Positions 6,492 to 12,610 of a stretch of 12,610 bases of DNA are shown piece by piece. The translations under genes and the position numbers were made by a program. Positions within the stretch are counted from its first letter, which is position 1, and each line of letters begins with the position of its first letter. The DNA comes from an uncultured Caryophanales bacterium (GTDB taxonomy: Bacteria > Bacillota_I > Bacilli_A > Acholeplasmatales > Anaeroplasmataceae): NCBI GenBank assembly GCA_946626535.1, contig CAMOUK010000036.1:1-12610 (forward strand). The letters run 5' to 3'. The notes beneath the pieces were generated by a model that worked only from the letters and a program-made list of their open reading frames with translations, had not been told where the DNA came from and searched no databases.

Positions 6492-6902
6492 TTAAAAATT
6501 AATAAAACTTTTACAATCACTACATATTCCATTTAAAATGACATTTTTCGCATCGATACTAAAATGATGCTGTTTCAAGATATGTAGATATAAATCTTCT
6601 ATACATCCACAATCAACATGAGTTATCTTTCCACATTTATCGCATTTTAAATAGAAATGATTTTCACTTATACAATCATTAACATATTTATATAATGCTA
6701 TATTCTTTTCATTATAATATTTTTTAACAATGCCTAAATCACATAGATCCTCTATAGCTCTATAGATAGTAGTTAAGCCTACATTTAGATTTTTATTATC
6801 TAAATCTTCCTTTAATTTTTTAATTGTAGTGCCATCAGGATAATTAATAATTTCTTCTTTTATAATGTTTTTAGTCTTAGTATTATATTTATCTCTCGCC
6901 AT
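6492..6902 (-). CDS. zur: Fur-family metal regulator, probably the zinc sensor Zur
   Basis: DNA-binding repressor of 136 residues. The N-terminal winged helix includes TTIYRAIEDLCDLGIVKK (about 44-61). The C-terminal half has HFYLKCDKC and ICSDC, giving CxxC pairs at Cys87/90 and Cys127/130 that form the structural zinc site of the family. His82, His95, Cys98, Cys100 and His112/113 are candidates for sensing. The ATG at 6902 follows GGAG at a 5-base spacing. As first gene of a zinc-uptake operon with a Fur-type palindrome in its promoter, it most likely represses its own operon when zinc is plentiful. Fur or PerR is less likely given the znuACB neighbours. Confidence 0.88.
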   Translation of the reverse strand: MARDKYNTKTKNIIKEEIINYPDGTTIKKLKEDLDNKNLNVGLTTIYRAIEDLCDLGIVKKYYNEKNIALYKYVNDCISENHFYLKCDKCGKITHVDCGCIEDLYLHILKQHHFSIDAKNVILNGICSDCKSFINF

Positions 6903-6911
6903 ATAATCTCC

Positions 6912-6934
6912 AATTTGAAAATCATTTTCGATTT
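6912..6934 (-). promoter_or_regulatory. Zur box (palindromic operator)
   Basis: On the minus strand the halves are AAATCGAAAAT and ATTTTCAAATT around a central G at 6923. The inner 13 bases (GAAAAT-G-ATTTTC) are a perfect inverted repeat. It closely resembles the Bacillus Zur box (AAATCGTAAT-N-ATTACGATTT as I recall it). It lies between the -10 box and the zur start codon, over the expected transcription start. Confidence 0.8.
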
Positions 6935-6936
6935 AG

Positions 6937-6964
6937 ATTATACCACCATTTTTATAAAATACAA
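6937..6964 (-). promoter_or_regulatory. Promoter of the zur-znuACB operon
   Basis: Minus-strand TATAAT (6937-6942) is preceded by TGG, an extended -10 (TGn). The -35 is weak: TTGTAT (6959-6964) at a 16-base spacing. The extended -10 would compensate. Confidence 0.65.
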
Positions 6965-6989
6965 GAAAAAAAGATGATTTCTCATCTTT
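6964..6989 (-). terminator. Terminator of the ktrBA-dgk-GGDEF/EAL operon
   Basis: Minus-strand stem AAGATGA (6982-6988 complement) pairs with TCATCTT (6971-6977 complement) around a GAAA tetraloop; one more A-T pair extends it. A T tract follows (to 6966) and then CTTG. It lies directly after the GGDEF/EAL stop codon and just before the zur promoter. Confidence 0.85.
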
Positions 6990-6990
6990 C

Positions 6991-9657
6991 TTACTTAACA
7001 TATTTTTTAATAAAATCCTCAATTGGTAGTGGCTTATCATATAGATAGCCTTGAATATAATCACAGCCTATCTCCTTTAGGTAATCTCTTAAGCCTACAT
7101 CTTCTACGCCTTCACATAAAACCTTCATGTTTAAACTCTTAACAAGCTCTGTAATATATTTTAAAATAATTATTTCTTTTTTATTATTAACATTATTACA
7201 TAATTCCTTATCAATCTTAATAATATCAAAATTTAAATGTGATAATGTAGTGAAATTTGAATAGCCAGCTCCAAAATCATCCATAGCTACCAAATAGCCC
7301 TTTTCATGTAATAAATCTATAAATGAAGAAATACTTTCGGTATTTGCCGTATACATTCTTTCTGTAATCTCAAATTCAATTAAGGAAGACTTTACTCCAT
7401 ATCTAGTTCTAATACGCTCAAGCTCATCTAAATAATAGTTAAAATCAGGGACATATCTAGATACATTTACAGATATAGGAACAATTATCTTCTTTTCTTC
7501 TTCAAGCTTTTTAATTAGCTTACATACCTGTTCAAATACGTAATAATCTAAATTAACTATAAAGCCAGCTTCCTCAAAAATAGGAATAAAGACATCTGGA
7601 TAAATCATCTCATTATTTTTATAATTCCATCTAGATAAAGCCTCCGCTCCAGCAACACTGCCTGTCTTTATATCAATTTTAGGCTGTAGATAAACTAAGA
7701 ATTCATAATTTGCTAAAGCTTCATACATATGCATTTGAAGCTCCATCTTTCTATTTTCAAGCTCAAATACTTCCCTATCAAAGTAAACAACAGATTCATT
7801 AACCTTTTTTCTTTTTCTAGTCAATAGAGCCTGATCTTCAATAACTGAAATATCATCGCCTCTATTACCTAAAGATGCACCACAGGTTAAAATAATATAT
7901 TTACTCCAAATATCATGTTCTTTAATTTTAATCATTAATTCATTAAAAATAGTTATAGCTGTATCATCAGTCTTTGGAACAAATATGGCAAATCTTGCAT
8001 CACCAGAACGACAGAATATATAATCATTATTTTTTCTTTCTGCTTCTAATAATTCAACCATATATATTAAAAGCTCATCAGTTCTCTTACTTCCTAAAAT
8101 ATTAGTTAAGCTTCTAAATTCATGAAGGCTCAAATCTAAAATAGTATAGCTTTCAATCTGATTAACCTTTATATAATCATTAACCTCAACAAGCCACTTA
8201 TTATAATTATAAGCTCCTGTAAGCTTATCAAAATATAAGTCTTCTAATTGTTTTCTTGTATTATATTCCTTATTAAATTTAATAGATAAAATTCTAGCAA
8301 TAAGCATTAGTGTTGAAACATCTGTTTGTTGCCAAAATCTATTAACTGATGTCATTTCAAAGTTGATAATACCAAATGGCTTACCTTCACCTCTAAGCTC
8401 AAAGGCTACAATAGCTGATACATTATTTCTAACTAAGCTATTATAACAAGCTAGATTAGAGTTAGCTGAAACCTGATTTAGCTTAACAATATTAGCCTCA
8501 CCTAAGGCCTCTCTCCAGGTATCCATATCGCCATTTTCAACATCGATACTTTTTTTAGTACTTCTTGGATTATACCAAATCTTAGTATCAACTATCTTAT
8601 CAGTTTCAGGATCACTTTCGATAAGAAAAACTCTATCGAGAGTAAAATAATTACCTATAAGTGGCAATATTTCATCTACTGATACATTAAGGCTTTGATT
8701 CTTATTTAATATTTCTAATATCATAGTTATTAAAGAAATATTAGTATTAGAATTATAAGCCTTATCTATTTTATTTTTAGAGACATCAATCTCATCATTT
8801 TCACTTACAGGACCACAATTTTCCTCTAAATAAATAACGAAGCAGTCTCTAGCTTTTCTTTTTCCTCTATACAAGGCCTTATCAGCCTTTCTAAATAATA
8901 ACTCATAGGTACTTCCATCATTTGGAAATCTTGAACAACCAATAGTAACTGTATATTTTACATTTCTAGCACTACTTATACTAGCCTTAGCGATAGATTT
9001 CTTTAATCTCTTACAAATATCATATACAGTATCATATGAATCATCAGCCTTATAGCAAATTAAAAATTCATCTCCACCTATTCTACTAACGTATCCATCA
9101 CTACCTAAGAAATCCTTAATTGCTGATACTATTTCAATTAAAACAATATCACCAAACATATGACCATACATATCGTTATATTCTTTAAAATTATCGACAT
9201 CTACAATCATCAAAACAAAGCTTTCATTTCTAGCAATAGCTTCCTTAACTACGCCCATTAAATAGCCTCTAGAATGAGTTTTTGTAAGCTCATCAAAGCT
9301 ATTTTCAGTATTAGTATCAGGTGATGTTAAAATAAGTATTTCATCTTCATTAATTCTAACACCGCTATATAAGATTCTTAGTGTTTTATTATTTAAAGTA
9401 TTATATGAAACAGTAATAGTAAATGATTCATTTCCAGGATTTAAGTTCTTTAAAAATCTTAAGGTCTTAGCCTCAAAATCTAAAAGTAGCCCATAAACCT
9501 TAGCAAACTCAACCGCAAAGCTATGATAATCTAGCTCATCAGCTATTTTCTTATTACCATAATAAGCGCTAAAAACCTTACTTAATTTCGTATTAACTAT
9601 GAAAAAAAACTTACCATCATGTTTAATGACTCTTTCAAATAATTCATTTTTTTCCAT
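6991..9657 (-). CDS. Cyclic-di-GMP hybrid enzyme: PAS-like, GGDEF, GAF, degenerate GGDEF, EAL
   Basis: Predicted cytosolic protein of 888 residues with both c-di-GMP-making and -breaking modules. Residues 1-115 are a sensory, possibly PAS-like, region. Residues 122-275 are a GGDEF domain with DELTKTHSR, DVDNFKEYND and intact GGDEF (194-198); no Arg of an RxxD inhibitory site is seen at the expected spot. Residues about 300-465 look like GAF (FGIINFE...). Residues 476-625 are a second GGDEF fold whose signature reads GDARF (552-556), so inactive. Residues about 640-885 are EAL with EAL (672-674), NVS, EITE, DDFGAGYS (Asp793/794), KIDK, EGVED and Gln869, all the usual metal and catalytic residues. 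No transmembrane segment is visible. The start has AGGAGGT five bases upstream. It follows the lipid kinase gene by 13 bases and is last in the operon. Net direction of catalysis cannot be told from sequence. Confidence 0.92.
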   Translation of the reverse strand: MEKNELFERVIKHDGKFFFIVNTKLSKVFSAYYGNKKIADELDYHSFAVEFAKVYGLLLDFEAKTLRFLKNLNPGNESFTITVSYNTLNNKTLRILYSGVRINEDEILILTSPDTNTENSFDELTKTHSRGYLMGVVKEAIARNESFVLMIVDVDNFKEYNDMYGHMFGDIVLIEIVSAIKDFLGSDGYVSRIGGDEFLICYKADDSYDTVYDICKRLKKSIAKASISSARNVKYTVTIGCSRFPNDGSTYELLFRKADKALYRGKRKARDCFVIYLEENCGPVSENDEIDVSKNKIDKAYNSNTNISLITMILEILNKNQSLNVSVDEILPLIGNYFTLDRVFLIESDPETDKIVDTKIWYNPRSTKKSIDVENGDMDTWREALGEANIVKLNQVSANSNLACYNSLVRNNVSAIVAFELRGEGKPFGIINFEMTSVNRFWQQTDVSTLMLIARILSIKFNKEYNTRKQLEDLYFDKLTGAYNYNKWLVEVNDYIKVNQIESYTILDLSLHEFRSLTNILGSKRTDELLIYMVELLEAERKNNDYIFCRSGDARFAIFVPKTDDTAITIFNELMIKIKEHDIWSKYIILTCGASLGNRGDDISVIEDQALLTRKRKKVNESVVYFDREVFELENRKMELQMHMYEALANYEFLVYLQPKIDIKTGSVAGAEALSRWNYKNNEMIYPDVFIPIFEEAGFIVNLDYYVFEQVCKLIKKLEEEKKIIVPISVNVSRYVPDFNYYLDELERIRTRYGVKSSLIEFEITERMYTANTESISSFIDLLHEKGYLVAMDDFGAGYSNFTTLSHLNFDIIKIDKELCNNVNNKKEIIILKYITELVKSLNMKVLCEGVEDVGLRDYLKEIGCDYIQGYLYDKPLPIEDFIKKYVK

Positions 9658-9670
9658 ATAATACCTCCTG

Positions 9671-10588
9671 CTAGTTATTGTTCAAAAAATGCCTCTTAAA
9701 TACCCTTCTTGTTGTTATTAGCTCTATAGCTAAAGGAGCACAAGAAACCTCTATCAAATTGTGCTTACCAAACATCTCTCCATCTGTATTATAAGCAACA
9801 AGCTGATTTGATTTTACGACAAACTTTTCAGAATCAAAATTGATAATATTATGCTTATATCTCTCCCCAAAGATTAAAAACATACCAAAATCAAAAATAT
9901 TAGCAAGTTTACTTGTTTTCTTTATTAAAGTTACTCTTATTTTAGAATCGTTTAAATATATTCTTTGTTTTCTATTGATTCTAAAGCCAGCTAAATATCT
10001 AGTATTTAGGGCAAGCATCAAGCTAAAATCACCACTAATTTCCTGACCATTAGTTTCAATAGAAATATTTATAGTTTTTGTATCAACATAGGATTTTAAG
10101 CCCTGTAAATAATAAGCGAATTTGCCTATATTTTTCTTCAAGCCTCGTCCAGTATCATAGCTTATTTCTGTTAAACAGCCGGCAGCTAGTCCATACATGA
10201 AATATTCATCATTTATCCTGAATATATCCATCTTAGCACTACAGCCCTTTAAAATAGTTTTGACAGTCTTCTTAACATTCTTTCTTAAGCCAAGACTTCT
10301 TGCGGCATCGTTACATGTACCAGCAGGAATATATGCAAGCTTAGGCTTTCTATCAAGCTTCATAACCGCATTAATTACCTCATGGACAGTACCATCGCCT
10401 CCAACGCATACTAAAAGATCATATACAGAGCCCTTAAGCCGAATATAATCAGCATTACTGCCGATATACTCTGATTTATAAAAATCGACTATGTCATATT
10501 TAGTTTTTAGTGACTTAGCGATATAATCTAGTCTTTTTATAAATCTAGAATTGCCGCTAAAAGTATTATATAAAACTAAAGCGCGCAT
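9671..10588 (-). CDS. Diacylglycerol/lipid kinase family protein (DagK/YegS-like)
   Basis: Predicted soluble ATP-dependent lipid kinase of 305 residues, the usual length. The catalytic-domain signatures are YNTFSG near the N-terminus (in place of NPxSG), CVGGDGTVHEV (about 61-71), PAGTCND (about 88-94) and a C-terminal YNTDGE. In Firmicutes the related DgkB returns diacylglycerol, released during lipoteichoic acid synthesis, to phosphatidate; the substrate here is not provable from sequence, and YegS/BmrU-type relatives are an alternative. The start ATG 10588 follows AGAGGT at a 6-base spacing. The gap from ktrA is 16 bases and to the GGDEF/EAL gene 13 bases, so it is internal to the operon. 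Confidence 0.87.
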   Translation of the reverse strand: MRALVLYNTFSGNSRFIKRLDYIAKSLKTKYDIVDFYKSEYIGSNADYIRLKGSVYDLLVCVGGDGTVHEVINAVMKLDRKPKLAYIPAGTCNDAARSLGLRKNVKKTVKTILKGCSAKMDIFRINDEYFMYGLAAGCLTEISYDTGRGLKKNIGKFAYYLQGLKSYVDTKTINISIETNGQEISGDFSLMLALNTRYLAGFRINRKQRIYLNDSKIRVTLIKKTSKLANIFDFGMFLIFGERYKHNIINFDSEKFVVKSNQLVAYNTDGEMFGKHNLIEVSCAPLAIELITTRRVFKRHFLNNN

Positions 10589-10604
10589 ATTTATACCTCT
10601 TTTA

Positions 10605-11264
10605 TTATGAATTTAAGAATGCATCGAATTTTCTTACCATTGCAGGTGTACCTATAACCGCAACAATATCCTTTGGATTTAAAGTATCAGTACCACGTGG
10701 AATCATGAATTCATCATTTCTAATGATACCAACAATATTTACATCAAATCTATTACGTACATCAAGCTCAATTAAGTTTTGAGTAGATTCAAAGTTTTTA
10801 CCTATAGAAATCTTAATAATAGCGTGATTTTTAGCAAGCTCATAATAGTCCAAAATAGAATCTGAAATAATATGGTTAGAAAGTGAAATTGCTGAAGCTT
10901 CCTCTGGAATAATTACATCAGTAGCACCTAGCTGTAAAAATACTTCCTTATGACCAACCTCATCAGCTCTAACTGTAATGTTTGGAACATTAAGCTTCTT
11001 TAAATTTAACACAGTTAAAATAGATGCCTGTAGGTTATTACCGATACATACGATAGCATGATCAACAGATGCAACACCTAAATCCTGTAAAACAGATAAT
11101 TTAGTAGAATCAGCTACTACAACATGTGGAATTTGCTTAGCAACATTATTTACTGCTTCTTCATTAATATCTATTGCGACTAAATCACAATTCATCTTAT
11201 CTAAAGATTTTGCTACAACTGAGCCAAATCTTCCAAGTCCTATAATTACAAAACTCTTTTTCAT
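10605..11264 (-). CDS. ktrA: Potassium-uptake regulatory subunit KtrA/TrkA (RCK protein)
   Basis: Cytosolic gating subunit of 219 residues. RCK_N (about 1-120) has the Rossmann motif GLGRFG (9-14) and Asp32 after the second strand, binding ATP/ADP or NAD(H) in the family. RCK_C (about 135-219) follows; in Firmicutes KtrA/KtrC this domain is a known c-di-AMP receptor, which is family knowledge and not shown here. The length, with one RCK unit, fits KtrA rather than the double-unit E. coli TrkA. ATG 11264 shares one base with the ktrB stop (TAATG), so the two subunits are translationally coupled. Confidence 0.93.
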   Translation of the reverse strand: MKKSFVIIGLGRFGSVVAKSLDKMNCDLVAIDINEEAVNNVAKQIPHVVVADSTKLSVLQDLGVASVDHAIVCIGNNLQASILTVLNLKKLNVPNITVRADEVGHKEVFLQLGATDVIIPEEASAISLSNHIISDSILDYYELAKNHAIIKISIGKNFESTQNLIELDVRNRFDVNIVGIIRNDEFMIPRGTDTLNPKDIVAVIGTPAMVRKFDAFLNS

Positions 11265-12571
11265 TATCCTACGTAAACTCCTTCTTCTACATACTTAATA
11301 TCACTTCTAGATTCATTCATCCAGTTCTTATTTACTACTCCGATAATTGTTAATGGTCCAAGTCTACCAAATAGCATTAATACACATAGTACTAATTTTG
11401 AACCAATTGATAGGCTCTTTGTTATACCCATTGATAAACCTGTTGTTGAGAATGCTGAAACACACTCAAATATAATCTTTTTAAGATCTATATCAGTCTC
11501 TATACAAGCTACAACAAATATACCAACAACTAGGAATATAAAGGCTATAACGTATAATACAAAGGCCTTAAATATAACATTATTTGGAATTTTTCTTCCA
11601 AAGGCCTTAGCTGTCTTACCTGTTGCGAAATGATAGATGGCAATTAAAATAACAATTATTGTTGTTGTCTTAATACCACCACCAGTTGAACAAGGTGAAG
11701 CACCAATAAACATTAAACCTATACAAATTAGATAACCACCATTTGATAGCTCTGCCATATCAAATGTTGCAAAACCTGCAGTTCTACATGTTATAGATGT
11801 AAAGAATGACTGCATCCATGTCGCATTACTTTGAGCCATTCTAAATAGTAATGCACCACCAATAATTAATATAGCTGTAATAATTAACGTTAGTTTTGTA
11901 TGAAGAGTTAATCTCTTCCATCTTCTTTTTCTAATGATATCATCAATTACGACAAAGCCTATACCACCTAAAACAATTAAAATCATAGTAGTCGCATTAA
12001 GTAATACATCACTACTAAAGCCAAGCATTGAATCATCTCCAAATATATCGAAACCAGCATTATTAAATGAAGCTACGGTATGGAAGATAGAAACATATAG
12101 GCTACGACCAAAATTATAATCATAGTGTGGCATCAAAGCTATTAAATTTATTATTGTTCCAACGCCTTGAATAATAAGGGTTGTAAATATTATCTTTTTA
12201 ACTAAACCAATAACACCCTTAACAGAATTTTGATTTAAAGCTTCCTTTATCAATATTCTATTGCTTACACCTATTTTCGCACCTAATATTGCAAAAATAA
12301 AAACCGCAATAGTTATTATAGAAAGTCCACCTATTTCCATTAGCACGCACATAACTATCTGTCCAAAGACACTTAAGTTATTTGCTACACTAACAGTGGC
12401 AAGACCTGTTACACATACTGCAGATGTTGACATAAATAGCGAATCGATAAATCCTATAGAATTACCATCTTTAGCTGATATAGGTAACAGCAATAATAGT
12501 GTTCCTAATAAAATTACACTAACAAAAGAGCTTATTATTAAAATGTAAGGATGAATTTTTCTAACACGCAT
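11264..12571 (-). CDS. ktrB: Potassium-uptake channel subunit KtrB (TrkH family)
   Basis: Integral membrane K+-translocating subunit of 435 residues, the KtrB size. The four P-loop selectivity glycines of the family are visible in CVTGL (Gly56), NNAGF (Gly173), CRTAGF (Gly266) and STTGLS (Gly378). GASPCSTGGGIKTTT (about 290-304) matches the conserved intramembrane-gate region of TrkH/KtrB, and LFGRLGPLT (about 400-408) is also typical. It forms the Ktr system with the coupled downstream ktrA. Start ATG 12571 has AGAGG about 10 bases upstream. It is the first visible gene of the four-gene minus-strand operon. Confidence 0.93.
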   Translation of the reverse strand: MRVRKIHPYILIISSFVSVILLGTLLLLLPISAKDGNSIGFIDSLFMSTSAVCVTGLATVSVANNLSVFGQIVMCVLMEIGGLSIITIAVFIFAILGAKIGVSNRILIKEALNQNSVKGVIGLVKKIIFTTLIIQGVGTIINLIALMPHYDYNFGRSLYVSIFHTVASFNNAGFDIFGDDSMLGFSSDVLLNATTMILIVLGGIGFVVIDDIIRKRRWKRLTLHTKLTLIITAILIIGGALLFRMAQSNATWMQSFFTSITCRTAGFATFDMAELSNGGYLICIGLMFIGASPCSTGGGIKTTTIIVILIAIYHFATGKTAKAFGRKIPNNVIFKAFVLYVIAFIFLVVGIFVVACIETDIDLKKIIFECVSAFSTTGLSMGITKSLSIGSKLVLCVLMLFGRLGPLTIIGVVNKNWMNESRSDIKYVEEGVYVG

Positions 12572-12587
12572 ACAATTTAAACCTCTT

Positions 12588-12608
12588 ATTGTAGTATTAT
12601 ACTACAAT
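12588..12608. promoter_or_regulatory. Perfect 21-bp palindrome covering the ktrB -10 box (putative operator)
   Basis: ATTGTAGTAT (12588-12597), central T, then ATACTACAAT (12599-12608): a perfect 10-1-10 inverted repeat. The minus-strand TATAAT (12596-12601) sits at its centre, placing it across the -10 and transcription start of ktrB, a classic repressor position. The -35 lies beyond the window edge. The half-site order (TGTAGTA outward) is inverted relative to BlaI/MecI/CopY sites, and I cannot name the regulator. A hairpin in the 5' leader is possible only if transcription starts upstream. Confidence 0.65.
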
Positions 12609-12610
12609 TT

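Noticed and set aside
12588..12608. BlaI/MecI/CopY operator
   Set aside because: Those sites have TACA...TGTA order; here the halves are TGTAGTA...TACTACA, the reverse arrangement, and no such regulator is in the window.
1..12610. CRISPR arrays, insertion sequences, prophage or integration sites
   Set aside because: No direct-repeat arrays, transposase motifs, phage genes or duplicated tRNA ends were seen.

Overview
The window is AT-rich DNA from a low-GC Gram-positive bacterium, most likely a Bacilli lineage close to Mollicutes/Erysipelotrichia (RF39-like gut bacteria are a plausible guess). Supporting signs are a CIRCE-controlled ClpB without its N-terminal domain (a form known from mycoplasmas), strong AGGAGG-type ribosome sites, occasional TTG starts, a Ktr-type potassium system and a Zur-controlled zinc operon. 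TGG encodes Trp and TGA ends znuC, so the standard genetic code is used, unlike in mycoplasmas. The taxonomic placement is inference.

Layout. Bases 1-53 hold the 5' part of a minus-strand tRNA-Cys cut by the window edge, with its promoter at 72-100. Diverging from it is clpB (193-2310), with a consensus promoter overlapped by a CIRCE operator. Next comes a compact unit at 2326-2520: a promoter, a structured leader that can hide its own Shine-Dalgarno, a 24-codon ORF and an intrinsic terminator whose stem includes the end of that ORF. It lies just upstream of an HD-GYP gene (2601-4031). A bidirectional terminator (4015-4042) separates this plus-strand block from the minus-strand genes.

The minus strand carries two operons. 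The zinc operon runs zur-znuA-znuC-znuB (6902 down to 4042) from a promoter with a palindromic Zur box. The other runs ktrB-ktrA-diacylglycerol kinase-like-GGDEF/EAL (12571 down to 6991), tightly packed, starting at a -10 element buried in a perfect 21-bp palindrome and ending at a hairpin terminator.

Functional themes are protein disaggregation under heat shock, zinc uptake with its own sensor, potassium uptake, lipid phosphorylation, and cyclic-di-GMP turnover by two enzymes (an HD-GYP phosphodiesterase and a GGDEF/EAL hybrid). No mobile element, CRISPR array or rRNA was seen. The most novel candidate is the leader/small-ORF/terminator unit at 2326-2520, which could act as a translation-coupled switch for the HD-GYP gene or as a free-standing microprotein gene.
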